Made by a program: the position numbers and the translations under genes
The notes under the pieces: generated by a model
Database searches by the model: none
Told to the model about the DNA's origin: nothing
Seen by the model: the letters and a program-made list of their open reading frames with translations, nothing else
IMG/VR virus record: IMGVR_UViG_3300044634_000910
Location: 1 to 64,000 of that record
Source of the DNA: a virus
Strand: one strand, 5' to 3'
Length of the DNA stretch: 64,000 nucleotides
Shown: positions 1-6,917 of the stretch, piece after piece
How the letters are laid out: each line of letters opens with the position of its first letter
Numbering within the stretch: the first letter of the stretch is position 1

Positions 1-1
1 C

Positions 2-289
2 GTACTTGATTTAGAAACTCAGATTGCTTATCACTTACAAGGTAATCACTATCCACCCGTACCACTAAGCATGGTTCAGCCTTGCATTGATGCTATCGAT
101 GCATACTATGATAATGATGCTATGCGATTTATTGCTATGCCAGAAGGAGTATTCTATAAGGGCATGAGCCATGCACCAGCATGGGCAGTAATTGAGCAAC
201 ACCATTTAGATTTTTGGTTGCCACAAGATGAAGATGATTTTTATGGCGCAGAAGATAACGGATACGAATTAGGATTGGGTTTAGAATAA
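2..289 (+). CDS. hypothetical protein, 5' end outside window
   Basis: The reading frame is open from the first bases of the window to a TAA at 287-289, so the true start lies upstream; the ATG at 71 is internal. About 95 residues are visible. The protein is acidic and rich in aromatic residues near its C-terminus. No family recognised. The stop overlaps the next start (TAATG), which suggests translational coupling in one operon. Confidence 0.7.
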   Translation, partial: VLDLETQIAYHLQGNHYPPVPLSMVQPCIDAIDAYYDNDAMRFIAMPEGVFYKGMSHAPAWAVIEQHHLDFWLPQDEDDFYGAEDNGYELGLGLE

Positions 290-528
290 TGTCTGATACA
301 ATGGTAAGCATGGAATTGATACACGCTGATAATCTAACGGCAGATCAAGTCATGATTGGTGATTTAATCAAGATTGATAATGACATTGTTGAAGTTATTT
401 TTATTGAGAGTGACTCAACAGGTGATAACTATGACATACAAACGCAAAATGAGTTTGGTGAAAAAGAAGTTACACAGTATGCATACAATGATGTAATTGC
501 GTTGTATGTTTTTACTGAAGAAGAATAG
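289..528 (+). CDS. hypothetical acidic protein (79 aa)
   Basis: ATG overlaps the previous stop. The product is acidic with alternating beta-prone segments around residues 20-60, reminiscent of a small beta-barrel, but no family is recognised. It ends the first small operon; the following gap carries a CCTAGG element and a promoter. Confidence 0.7.
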   Translation: MSDTMVSMELIHADNLTADQVMIGDLIKIDNDIVEVIFIESDSTGDNYDIQTQNEFGEKEVTQYAYNDVIALYVFTEEE

Positions 529-619
529 TAAAAGTATTTTTATGCACTTCCCCGCATAAAAATGCCTAGGCAATTTACCTAGCGTGTCTCTGTGTGAGAT
601 TGATCACTTTACGTAGCAT

Positions 620-648
620 TTGACATTTTTCCCCAAGTCTGCTAAGAT
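620..648 (+). promoter_or_regulatory. sigma70-type promoter for a leaderless gene
   Basis: TTGACA at 620-625 and TAAGAT at 643-648 with a 17-base spacer. The next ATG (655) is 6 bases after the -10 box, where transcription should begin, so the mRNA is probably leaderless. The spacer (ATTTTTCCCCAA) is nearly identical to that of the promoter at 4547. Confidence 0.75.
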
Positions 649-654
649 TAATTT

Positions 655-804
655 ATGAAAAAGAATAAAGAGGAATTACGCAGGCTTATGGAACTACGCC
701 GTAGCAATGCAGCCTCTGCCGTACCTAATAAAAAGAAATACAATAGAAAAAAATGTCAGTCCCTTATGTTAGAATTAAAGAAAGAAAGAGGCCCTCATGA
801 GTAA
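655..804 (+). CDS. small basic protein (49 aa)
   Basis: A 49-codon ORF starts at the predicted transcription start and overlaps the next gene by 8 bases. The product is Lys/Arg rich (about one third basic) with a central Ala/Ser stretch; nucleic-acid binding is conceivable but unproven. No family recognised. The perfect promoter and the tight overlap with the next gene are the main evidence that it is real. Confidence 0.6.
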   Translation: MKKNKEELRRLMELRRSNAASAVPNKKKYNRKKCQSLMLELKKERGPHE

Positions 805-1519
805 ATTACTAAGATCTAAAGATAGAAAGGTGGCTAACCTTGTCACACCCAACGGAAAGCAAGCAAGCATTGCCAATACATTCGGATTACCCGCAGGAAA
901 GGCTTATTCATGTCCTGGCGCAACGACTGTCTGCGAGAGTGTTTGCTACGCAGGCAAATTGGAAAAGGTATTCCCAACAGTAAAGAAAAACCTATTGCAC
1001 AATTGGTCATTGCTTAAGGACGCAGACGGTGAAACCATGGTTCGCCTACTTAATGAAATGATCACAGAATTCAAGGCTGATTGTGTAAAGCGTGAGGCAC
1101 CCATGTTATTCCGCATTCATTGGGACGGCGACTTCTTTAACGATACTTATGCATATGCATGGAAAGTAGTTATTGATAAGCATGAGGATGTTCAATTTTG
1201 GGTATACACTCGTGTGAAGAGCGCTGCACTTATTCTAAAGGACATTGCTAATCTTAGTTTATACTTTTCTGCAGATAGCGAAAATGTTAAAACTGCCGTT
1301 GATCTAAAAATTAATAGCGGTGTTCGCATGGCATACCTTGCTAAGAATTTTGCTATTGGTCAAGCAGATGTAAAAGAAATGATTGGTAAGCCTGCTGCTA
1401 AGTGTCCTGAGAATAATAAACAAATTCCACTTATCTCAACAAATGGAAGCGCTTGCGTTTCTTGCTCACTTTGTGTATACTCTAAGAGTGACATAATTTT
1501 TTCTGCAACTAAGAAATGA
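797..1519 (+). CDS. GP88-like phage protein, cysteine-cluster
   Basis: 240 residues resembling the actinophage 'gene product 88' family, whose function is unknown. Cysteines occur in two clusters: SCPGATTVCESVCYAGK near residues 38-54 and a C-terminal set (CPENN, then CVSCSLC near 220-227). Their spacing suggests binding of an iron-sulfur cluster or zinc. The core has an FRIHWDGDFF segment near residue 105 followed by alternating strands and helices, as in TIM-barrel-like folds. It is translated from the leaderless transcript begun at 655. The family call is from memory of the motif; the metal site is inference. Confidence 0.65.
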   Translation: MSKLLRSKDRKVANLVTPNGKQASIANTFGLPAGKAYSCPGATTVCESVCYAGKLEKVFPTVKKNLLHNWSLLKDADGETMVRLLNEMITEFKADCVKREAPMLFRIHWDGDFFNDTYAYAWKVVIDKHEDVQFWVYTRVKSAALILKDIANLSLYFSADSENVKTAVDLKINSGVRMAYLAKNFAIGQADVKEMIGKPAAKCPENNKQIPLISTNGSACVSCSLCVYSKSDIIFSATKK

Positions 1520-1525
1520 GATGCA

Positions 1526-1594
1526 ATGGGTGAAGTAATTATTTTATTTTTAACTGCAATATTTTTATTTGTTATGTTTTCGGCACCGTTGTGA
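1526..1594 (+). CDS. possible single-span membrane peptide (22 aa)
   Basis: A 22-codon ORF directly after the GP88-like gene encodes one hydrophobic segment (VIILFLTAIFLFVMF). No clear ribosome site. Supported only by its hydrophobicity and position; it could be chance. Confidence 0.25.
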   Translation: MGEVIILFLTAIFLFVMFSAPL

Positions 1595-1687
1595 AATGGA
1601 GCGCCTAGGGCCAAAACTTTTGATTTGTCAAGTTTAGACACGCCTTTAAGATGTGATTAAGGTCACACCCAAAAACCCTTGCAGGAT

Positions 1688-1716
1688 TTGAGATTTATGA
1701 GATTTTTTGCTATACT
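1688..1716 (+). promoter_or_regulatory. putative promoter
   Basis: TTGAGA (1688-1693), 17-base spacer, TATACT (1711-1716). It lies in the 233-base gap before the gene at 1828, about 80 bases upstream of a second promoter. Confidence 0.5.
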
Positions 1717-1768
1717 TATTACATAACAGAATAACAATTCCACATAGTGAGATTATTCAGGTATCAAC

Positions 1769-1798
1769 TTGATAAATGTCAGTAGGAAATGTTATACT
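1769..1798 (+). promoter_or_regulatory. putative promoter with TGTCAG spacer motif
   Basis: TTGATA (1769-1774), 18-base spacer, TATACT (1793-1798). A TGTCAG lies at 1777-1782. The same hexamer occurs at the same distance from the -10 box in the promoters at 2602 and 3249. Confidence 0.6.
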
Positions 1799-1827
1799 TA
1801 ATACATACAACAACAAAGGAGAAATAA

Positions 1828-1992
1828 ATGTCAGTAGCAACAGCAACATACAAGGTAGGCGACCTCTACACAACTCAGAAGTCAAAGGTCACAGGCACAA
1901 TCGTAGCAATCGAACCACAGGCTAACGGAAATGTTCGTGTTAAGTTAGATGTAAATGGCTCACACCGATACACAACTTGGACGGCTAAGTAA
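1828..1992 (+). CDS. small beta-rich hypothetical protein (54 aa)
   Basis: ATG preceded by a strong ribosome site (AAAGGAG, 7 bases upstream). The 54-residue product alternates hydrophobic and polar residues and looks like a small beta-barrel (YKVGDLYTT, GTIVAIE, VRVKLDV). No family recognised. It is followed by the first TGAGCA/TGCTCA hairpin. Confidence 0.7.
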   Translation: MSVATATYKVGDLYTTQKSKVTGTIVAIEPQANGNVRVKLDVNGSHRYTTWTAK

Positions 1993-2008
1993 TCTAATTA
2001 CTAATTCC

Positions 2009-2031
2009 TGAGCATGAATACAAACTGCTCA
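2009..2031 (+). repeat. TGAGCA/TGCTCA hairpin, copy 1
   Basis: Six-base arms (2009-2014 and 2026-2031) around an 11-base loop ending in AAAC, preceded by CC. It sits 17 bases after the stop of the 1828 gene. It is the first of five copies. Confidence 0.75.
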
Positions 2032-2065
2032 ACCCAACCCCCTAACAGTAAAGGAACAGACCCAC

Positions 2066-2488
2066 ATGGCAAGAGGAAAAGCAATCTCAGTAAAAATCGC
2101 AACACCTAAAATCATCAAAGCACTTGAGGCTAAGTTAGTAGAACTTAACACTAACTATGCTAATCAAGAAGCAAACGAAGCAAAATACACAAAGTCAAGA
2201 GAAAAGTGGCAGAAGGAACTTACTGCCTATGCCGTTTCTAACATCAAGAAGGCAGAGAACTTTCGTACCAACTATCGTTCTTGGAACAACACTCTCAACA
2301 TTGACTTTGACCTAACAGTTTCACCAACAGACCTCCCAACAGAGCCTGAGCGTGACTTTGAGCAAATGGGTTCTCATACATACAAGGAAATGAAGCAAGA
2401 AATTGAGAACGCAATTCGTATCCTCAAGATGACAGATGAGGAAACAGTTTCCACATCAACTTATCAAGCGGTATCTCGTTATCTCTAA
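2066..2488 (+). CDS. hypothetical coiled-coil protein (140 aa)
   Basis: Start preceded by AAAGGAAC. The first 60 residues are basic and helical with heptad-like spacing (IIKALEAKLVELN, EAKYTKSREKWQKEL), followed by a Pro-rich hinge and a second helix. No family recognised. No own promoter is obvious, so it is probably read through from 1828. A copy of the hairpin follows its stop. Confidence 0.7.
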   Translation: MARGKAISVKIATPKIIKALEAKLVELNTNYANQEANEAKYTKSREKWQKELTAYAVSNIKKAENFRTNYRSWNNTLNIDFDLTVSPTDLPTEPERDFEQMGSHTYKEMKQEIENAIRILKMTDEETVSTSTYQAVSRYL

Positions 2489-2502
2489 TTAGATAAACGA
2501 CC

Positions 2503-2525
2503 TGAGTATGTCGCTAAACTGCTCA
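2503..2525 (+). repeat. TGAGTA/TGCTCA hairpin, copy 2
   Basis: Arms 2503-2508 and 2520-2525, loop 11 bases ending in AAAC. The C-to-T change in the left arm keeps pairing as a G-U wobble. Confidence 0.75.
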
Positions 2526-2530
2526 CGCCT

Positions 2531-2596
2531 CTCCCCCTGGTTCAATCCAAGATCATGGATCTAATCCATAAATTTGGCTAAAGTCCCCTGGGGGAG
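2531..2596 (+). other. nested stem structure in 3' region
   Basis: Three concentric inverted repeats: CTCCCCC (2531-2537) with GGGGGAG (2590-2596), CCAA (2547-2550) with TTGG (2574-2577), and ATGGAT (2555-2560) with ATCCAT (2564-2569) around a 3-base loop. It lies between a hairpin copy and the next promoter and holds no ORF. It could be a terminator-like structure or a small RNA; there is no U-tract. Confidence 0.5.
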
Positions 2597-2601
2597 TGGC
2601 A

Positions 2602-2630
2602 CCTAATTTGTCAGCGGTACCCAGTATAAT
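2602..2630 (+). promoter_or_regulatory. putative promoter with TGTCAG motif
   Basis: TATAAT at 2625-2630 with a weak -35 (CCTAAT, 2602-2607). TGTCAG at 2609-2614 stands at the same distance from the -10 box as in the 1769 and 3249 promoters, hinting at an activator or operator site. Confidence 0.55.
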
Positions 2631-2662
2631 TAAATTAACCAACAAACAGAAAGAGGGCCCCC

Positions 2663-3079
2663 ATGGACCAACCAGTAATAGACAATCACTACATGACACG
2701 AGAGTTTTTAGAAACTACTCTTGTTCAAAACAAAGCACGGATTGATGAATTAGAAAAGCACATTCAAACAGTAACTCAGCGCTCATACGGCGAGGCTGCA
2801 GAGCGCAACCGTATGCGTAACGAAATGCAAGAGTGGACCTTAGAAGCAATGGAGCACGGTACCATTGATGAAAGCACTGCAGAAGAGATTGCAAGCATTT
2901 GCGGCTTTGAGTTAACAAAAGAATTTGAATTAGAAGTTACAGTTCAATATTCAATTACAGTCAATGCACGTGATGAAGAGAGTGCACAGAATGCAATTCA
3001 CGATATCGATTTTGATTCTGTATCATATGGTGAAGAGGTAACTTATTTGTCATCCAGCGTTGACAGAATAGATATTTAG
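2663..3079 (+). CDS. hypothetical protein (138 aa)
   Basis: Ribosome site AGAGGG precedes the ATG. The N-terminal half is helical and charged; the C-terminal half (FELEVTVQYSITVNARDEESAQNAI) resembles the beta-alpha-beta pattern of small domains often seen in phage early proteins. Function unknown. It has its own promoter and a hairpin copy downstream, like its neighbours. Confidence 0.7.
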   Translation: MDQPVIDNHYMTREFLETTLVQNKARIDELEKHIQTVTQRSYGEAAERNRMRNEMQEWTLEAMEHGTIDESTAEEIASICGFELTKEFELEVTVQYSITVNARDEESAQNAIHDIDFDSVSYGEEVTYLSSSVDRIDI

Positions 3080-3099
3080 TAGGGGGCTACTAATAAACC

Positions 3100-3122
3100 T
3101 GAGCATGTTTTTAAACTGCTCA
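3100..3122 (+). repeat. TGAGCA/TGCTCA hairpin, copy 3
   Basis: Arms 3100-3105 and 3117-3122 with an 11-base loop ending in AAAC, again preceded by CC and following a gene. Confidence 0.75.
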
Positions 3123-3157
3123 CCCACTTCCCTCAAAAATTTCCTAGGGGGCAAAAG

Positions 3158-3177
3158 TTATCCACAGGTTATCCACA
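3158..3177 (+). other. two tandem DnaA boxes
   Basis: Two perfect TTATCCACA sequences at 3158-3166 and 3169-3177, two bases apart. They match the consensus binding site of bacterial DnaA. They lie in a 230-base gene-free gap with a promoter just downstream, so they may serve in origin function or in DnaA-linked transcription control. Confidence 0.6.
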
Positions 3178-3248
3178 TGACCAACATCACATGTGTTTAC
3201 GATCACATTAAAAAAATGTCCGATTTGCCCTTGTTTAACTATCCCGAT

Positions 3249-3277
3249 TTGCATTTGTCAGCCCGTCCTGTTATACT
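3249..3277 (+). promoter_or_regulatory. putative promoter of DUF932 gene
   Basis: TTGCAT (3249-3254), 17-base spacer, TATACT (3272-3277); TGTCAG at 3256-3261 is placed as in two other promoters nearby. Confidence 0.6.
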
Positions 3278-3309
3278 TAAATAATCAACAACAAAAAAGG
3301 AGAAAACTC

Positions 3310-4326
3310 ATGGCACATGAAATCGAAACACAAAATGGTAAGGCTTCATTCGCATCATTTCGTGAACCCGCTTGGCATGGATTGGGTACCGTATTTACAG
3401 AAGAAAAAACAACAAGCGAAATGCTTGCTGCTGCCAATCTAAATAATTGGAATGTTCGTCTGGAAGATTTGGAAACCCCTACACATCTTACAAGCGACAA
3501 GGCGTACCAGTATGTCTTGCGTACTAACCCTACTGATAACTCTCAGACCGACATTCTTGGTGTCGTTGGTGAGCGTTACCATGTAATGCAGAATGAAGAT
3601 TTATTTTCATTCGGTGATAACATTCTCGACGGTGGAGGTCGTTGGGAAACCGCTGGCTCAATCAAGGGTGGTCGTGTAGTATTTGGCGCACTTGCATTAG
3701 AGCGTGAGACAGTTCTTGACCCTAACGGTGTTGCAGATAAGGTAAAGACTTATTTACTTATCAACACATCACATGACGGCTCAATCGCTATTCAAGCAAG
3801 CATTACACCTGTTCGTGTTGTGTGCGCTAATACTCTTAACCTTGCACTAAACACAACTAAGAAAAAGAATGGTGTCAAGCAATCTTTCAAGATTCGCCAC
3901 ACTCAGACCGCTTCTGGTAAGGTTGCCGTTGCTCGTGAGACTCTTGGCATGGCTCATAAGTACATGGATTCTTTTGACCTCATGGCTAAGGCTATGATTG
4001 AAACAGAAATCAATGCTAAGCAATTTAACGACATCATTCTTGCTGCATACCCTAAGCCTGAAAAAGATTCTAAGGGTGCTTTCAAGAAATGGGAAAACAA
4101 GGTTGATGTTATCAATGACATCTACACAGGCGAGTTTAACGGCATGATTGCTGGTAATGCTTGGGGTGCTTTCAATGCACTAACTGAACGCCTTGATTGG
4201 TACCGTTCTGCTCGTGGTGGTTCTAACGAATCTATCCTTGCATCTGCATCTGGTTTTGACCCTGCTATCAATGCAGAAAAAAATCGTTTGCTAAAAATTG
4301 TGCAAAGCACTTTGCAAATTGCATAA
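3310..4326 (+). CDS. DUF932 / phage-plasmid-like protein (TIGR03299 type)
   Basis: 338 residues. The start at 3310 is chosen because AAAAGGAG lies 6-10 bases upstream; the open frame extends further 5' but across the promoter. Family features seen are the N-terminal AWHGLGTVF, a VVGERYHVMQNEDLFSF segment, RVVFGALALE, and the VVCANTLNLAL motif near residue 175. The family is widespread in phages and plasmids and has no established function. A hairpin copy and a tRNA gene follow. Confidence 0.85.
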   Translation: MAHEIETQNGKASFASFREPAWHGLGTVFTEEKTTSEMLAAANLNNWNVRLEDLETPTHLTSDKAYQYVLRTNPTDNSQTDILGVVGERYHVMQNEDLFSFGDNILDGGGRWETAGSIKGGRVVFGALALERETVLDPNGVADKVKTYLLINTSHDGSIAIQASITPVRVVCANTLNLALNTTKKKNGVKQSFKIRHTQTASGKVAVARETLGMAHKYMDSFDLMAKAMIETEINAKQFNDIILAAYPKPEKDSKGAFKKWENKVDVINDIYTGEFNGMIAGNAWGAFNALTERLDWYRSARGGSNESILASASGFDPAINAEKNRLLKIVQSTLQIA

Positions 4327-4339
4327 CTAAAAAAATTCC

Positions 4340-4362
4340 TGAGTAAGAATTAAAACTGCTCA
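4340..4362 (+). repeat. TGAGTA/TGCTCA hairpin, copy 4
   Basis: Arms 4340-4345 and 4357-4362, 11-base loop ending in AAAC, with the same wobble variant as copy 2. It lies between the DUF932 stop and tRNA-Asp, 3 bases before the tRNA. Confidence 0.75.
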
Positions 4363-4365
4363 CAC

Positions 4366-4439
4366 GGTCCGTTAGAATAGTTGGTTAGTTCGCCACCCTG
4401 TCACGGTGGAGGTCACGGGTTCAAGTCCCGTACGGATCG
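4366..4439 (+). tRNA. tRNA-Asp (GTC)
   Basis: Full cloverleaf: acceptor GGTCCGT/ACGGATC, anticodon stem CCACC/GGTGG with loop CTGTCAC (anticodon 4400-4402), T arm ACGGG-TTCAAGT-CCCGT. CCA is not encoded, so it depends on CCA addition. Confidence 0.93.
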
Positions 4440-4447
4440 CAAAATCG

Positions 4448-4462
4448 CCTAGGTGATCTAGG
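4448..4462 (+). repeat. CCTAG/CTAGG inverted repeat
   Basis: CCTAG-GTGAT-CTAGG just after tRNA-Asp. The first 14 bases recur at 7520-7533 after another gene end. Role unknown; an operator or processing signal is possible. Confidence 0.5.
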
Positions 4463-4546
4463 TGTCCGATATGTCCGAATTGGCATTTTTAATAATATCT
4501 ATTAAGATGATCAAATAATATTTCCCAGATTTTCCGATTACGATAG

Positions 4547-4575
4547 TTGACATTTGTTCCCCAAACCCCTATAAT
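4547..4575 (+). promoter_or_regulatory. consensus promoter, leaderless gene
   Basis: TTGACA (4547-4552), 17-base spacer, TATAAT (4570-4575); the ATG at 4582 is 6 bases downstream. The spacer begins TTTGTTCCCCAA, close to that of the 620 promoter. Confidence 0.85.
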
Positions 4576-4581
4576 TAGTAT

Positions 4582-4746
4582 ATGACCCAAACAAAACCTT
4601 ACACAATAGATGAACTAATGCAAAAAATATATGATGAGAACTTTTCTCATTTTGATTTCATGGATAACATGAATGGTGGAGAGTGTGATTGCAATCTCCA
4701 TGTGGCTATGGATTTAATGTATGAATATGGTGGTGGACTATGTTAG
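4582..4746 (+). CDS. small acidic hypothetical protein (54 aa)
   Basis: Starts at the predicted transcription start of a consensus promoter. Contains a CDC and a terminal C; unrecognised. Its stop overlaps the next ATG by 7 bases, heading a run of overlapping small genes to 6841. Confidence 0.7.
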   Translation: MTQTKPYTIDELMQKIYDENFSHFDFMDNMNGGECDCNLHVAMDLMYEYGGGLC

Positions 4747-4898
4747 GCTATGAGAGAGATGATTTAGATAACATGGTTCTTGCTATTGATTCTGCTTTAA
4801 CTACCGTGAATCCTGACGATGACCCCTGGTTACACAGAAACCTAACACAAGCCTCAGACTTCTTGTCAGGGCTATGGGCAGAAGGGTACTTTGACTAA
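4740..4898 (+). CDS. hypothetical protein (52 aa)
   Basis: Overlaps both neighbours (the downstream junction is TAATG). Acidic, with a conserved-looking C-terminal helix (ASDFLSGLWAEGYFD). Function unknown. Confidence 0.65.
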   Translation: MLGYERDDLDNMVLAIDSALTTVNPDDDPWLHRNLTQASDFLSGLWAEGYFD

Positions 4899-5113
4899 TG
4901 TGGACTAAGTATGATTATCTATGTACTGATTGTGATGCTCTTATAGAGATTACTGCTTGTGCTGAGAAGGTTCTTGATCCCGCCTGCATTTGCGGGGGAT
5001 TAGGAATAGTTATCCTATTATCACAGGGAGATGGAGCAGGACCTCTCCTGGAGCCTGTGACGAAGGTCACACCCCCTAAACTTGTAAAAATCAACACGAA
5101 CCCGTATAATTAA
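4898..5113 (+). CDS. zinc-ribbon-like small protein (71 aa)
   Basis: CxxC (CTDC) near residue 9 and a second pair (CIC) near residue 31 suggest a small zinc ribbon. The C-terminal 30 residues are Pro/Lys rich. Start overlaps the previous stop. The promoter of the next gene lies inside its 3' end. Confidence 0.65.
   Translation: MWTKYDYLCTDCDALIEITACAEKVLDPACICGGLGIVILLSQGDGAGPLLEPVTKVTPPKLVKINTNPYN
5082..5110 (+). promoter_or_regulatory. internal promoter, leaderless gene
   Basis: TTGTAA (5082-5087), 17-base spacer, TATAAT (5105-5110), ATG at 5118. It is embedded in the end of the preceding gene. Confidence 0.65.
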
Positions 5114-5117
5114 TACT

Positions 5118-5330
5118 ATGGACCTAAAAACATTCGAAGAATATGTAAGACTACACCTGCTGTCCTTGGAGCAAGACTCTGAGGAACTACAGAAGCAAAT
5201 GGGCTTCTATGATGACTATGATTGCGATGAGTATAAGGATTTGGAGATAGAAGATATTTCTACCAATGGACAGATTCTTGCCTGCTACCACTTCTTATCA
5301 GTATTAGAGGCTACAATAGATGAGCGATAA
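5118..5330 (+). CDS. acidic helical hypothetical protein (70 aa)
   Basis: Probably leaderless from the promoter at 5082. Strongly acidic (DDYDCDEYKDLEIED) between two helices. No family recognised. Overlaps the next gene by 11 bases. Confidence 0.7.
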   Translation: MDLKTFEEYVRLHLLSLEQDSEELQKQMGFYDDYDCDEYKDLEIEDISTNGQILACYHFLSVLEATIDER

Positions 5331-5580
5331 TACTACCCTTGACCCATATCTACGCAAGCAAGTTGATTTAGGTATGGACGGGGCAGACATAATGCACGGC
5401 CACCTAAAGACTATGATGTATGAGGCTGAAAAGCAATTGGCTGAGTATGCTGACAACGATGATGAACAGTATGACCAAACAGTTAATCGTTTACACCTTG
5501 AAGGATATCTTGAAGGTTTGTCAGAACTATATAGTTTGACATATGCTATTGCTTTTGCCAAAGGAGAAGTTAATGGATAA
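5320..5580 (+). CDS. hypothetical protein (86 aa)
   Basis: Helical acidic protein; residues 40-80 look like a helical hairpin (HLEGYLEGLSELYSLTYAIAFAKGE). Encodes the ribosome site AAGGAG of the next gene in its last codons. No function recognised. Confidence 0.7.
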   Translation: MSDNTTLDPYLRKQVDLGMDGADIMHGHLKTMMYEAEKQLAEYADNDDEQYDQTVNRLHLEGYLEGLSELYSLTYAIAFAKGEVNG

Positions 5581-5959
5581 CTTCATTGAGATGACAATGG
5601 ATGAGTGGGAAGCCACTTACAAACCTATCTATAATCATATAGACAAAAATGCTTCCTTTCAGGATGAATCAGGTAATGGCATTATGTTTGAGACCTACGG
5701 CGATGAGGTAGAGTTTGTTAAGTCTCAATCCCCTGCCAATATCTGGATGTATGGTTCTGGCGATGACGGTGGCACCTACATCTGGAATGGCTGGGGATTT
5801 GTAAATAGATTAGGATACTTTATCACTGAAGTACCCTGCCCGACTGGTCTGACCATTCAGGTACAGGTAGGAGAGCCTGACTTGACATGCGACTACTGCG
5901 GTGATATACTTGATGAAGAACTAACCCACGACCCACTATGCGAAGGAATACAAGAATGA
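5573..5959 (+). CDS. hypothetical protein with CxxC (128 aa)
   Basis: The start at 5573 is chosen for the AAGGAG site upstream; an in-frame ATG at 5543 lacks one. Aromatic/Gly-rich middle (WMYGSGDDGGTYIWNGWGF) and a C-terminal CDYCGD, which may form half a zinc site with a later Cys (DPLCEG). Unknown function. Confidence 0.7.
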   Translation: MDNFIEMTMDEWEATYKPIYNHIDKNASFQDESGNGIMFETYGDEVEFVKSQSPANIWMYGSGDDGGTYIWNGWGFVNRLGYFITEVPCPTGLTIQVQVGEPDLTCDYCGDILDEELTHDPLCEGIQE

Positions 5960-6333
5960 CAGAAACAGACAACCTAACACTTATCGGACAATTTTTTGTA
6001 GATAGCGGTCAAGCAATGATTGGCGACCCGTGCTATTTAGATGAATGGAAGCATTGGGATAGCGGTTCAGATATCCCATTTGAGGAGCACAAAAATCGTA
6101 ATGGCGAGTATGGTTACCTTGGTGCCGCTAATGCTACTCTAAGCAAAAATGGCTATGGAGTCTTAGGCACTGAAGTTATTGAAGGTACTGGAATAACAGG
6201 AACCAATGCTGGTTCGGCAGTTGTTTTTTCTACAGGGTATGGAGACGGAGTCTATCCTGTATACGCAGACATTGACGAAGATGGTCGTGTTGCTCGTATT
6301 GTTATTGAATTTATTACAGATGAGGATAACTAA
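5956..6333 (+). CDS. conserved phage-type protein with DPCYL motif (125 aa)
   Basis: ATGA overlap with the previous gene. Its core (VDSGQAMIGDPCYLDEW) followed by a Gly-rich segment and VVFSTGYGDGVYPVYADID matches a pattern I associate with small proteins in many phages and bacteria. No biochemical role is known to me. Length and start are consistent with the family. Confidence 0.7.
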   Translation: MTETDNLTLIGQFFVDSGQAMIGDPCYLDEWKHWDSGSDIPFEEHKNRNGEYGYLGAANATLSKNGYGVLGTEVIEGTGITGTNAGSAVVFSTGYGDGVYPVYADIDEDGRVARIVIEFITDEDN

Positions 6334-6479
6334 TGTCAGAATTTAAAGTAGAGATTATCTTTGAGCCAACAGGCGACTACATGACATTTAGATACGATGC
6401 TGAATCAGATAATGAAGCAGACCTTATCAATGAAATACTAAACCAACTATCAATCGTATCTTTTAAGGAGCAAGACTAA
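6333..6479 (+). CDS. hypothetical protein (48 aa)
   Basis: TAATG overlaps at both ends. Short alpha/beta acidic product; carries AAGGAG for the next gene at its 3' end. Unrecognised. Confidence 0.65.
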   Translation: MSEFKVEIIFEPTGDYMTFRYDAESDNEADLINEILNQLSIVSFKEQD

Positions 6480-6841
6480 TGGGAGCCCGTATCAACTTTG
6501 TATTTAAAGACGTTGAGGATGAAGCACACGTAGTCCTATATAGCCACTGGGGTGAGACTGAATGGCAGCGGGACTTGGCAATGGCACTGGAGCACTCTAA
6601 GCCACGCTGGAAAGACTATGCTTACTTCACCCGCATGATGATTAGTTATTTTATTCAAGACTCCGTGCTTGAAGAAACAGGGTTTGGAATTTATTCTATC
6701 AAGGGTACCAACTTTGAATTAGGCGAGACCACTATCGTTATCGATATCGCTAAAGAAACCGTCTATGAGGCAGGCAAGGACCTGCAGGTCGACTGGCAGT
6801 TATTTATTAATGCCTATATACCAAAAACCGTTAGCGCTTAG
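6479..6841 (+). CDS. hypothetical protein (120 aa)
   Basis: Start overlaps the previous stop. Features: RINFVFKD strand, SHWGE, an amphipathic helix with RMMISYFIQDSV and a C-terminal LQVDWQLFI. It resembles small uncharacterised phage proteins with the pattern 'VVLYSHWGE'. Last gene of the 4582-6841 operon. Confidence 0.7.
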   Translation: MGARINFVFKDVEDEAHVVLYSHWGETEWQRDLAMALEHSKPRWKDYAYFTRMMISYFIQDSVLEETGFGIYSIKGTNFELGETTIVIDIAKETVYEAGKDLQVDWQLFINAYIPKTVSA

Positions 6842-6850
6842 CGCAGCATA

Positions 6851-6881
6851 TGATCAGTGCGGATGGGTCCCTCACTGATTA
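6851..6881 (+). terminator. hairpin after small-gene operon
   Basis: ATCAGTG (6853-6859) pairs with CACTGAT (6873-6879), extendable by two base pairs. No U-tract follows, so this may be a factor-assisted terminator or an mRNA 3' stabiliser. The rest of the gap to 6963 holds only a promoter. Confidence 0.45.
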
Positions 6882-6917
6882 ACTAAATAAGGATAGGGAC
6901 GGCGTAGCCTGTAGGGG

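Noticed and set aside
1360-1641. Leftward ORF opposite the GP88-like gene
   Set aside because: Antisense to a clear gene and without ribosome site.
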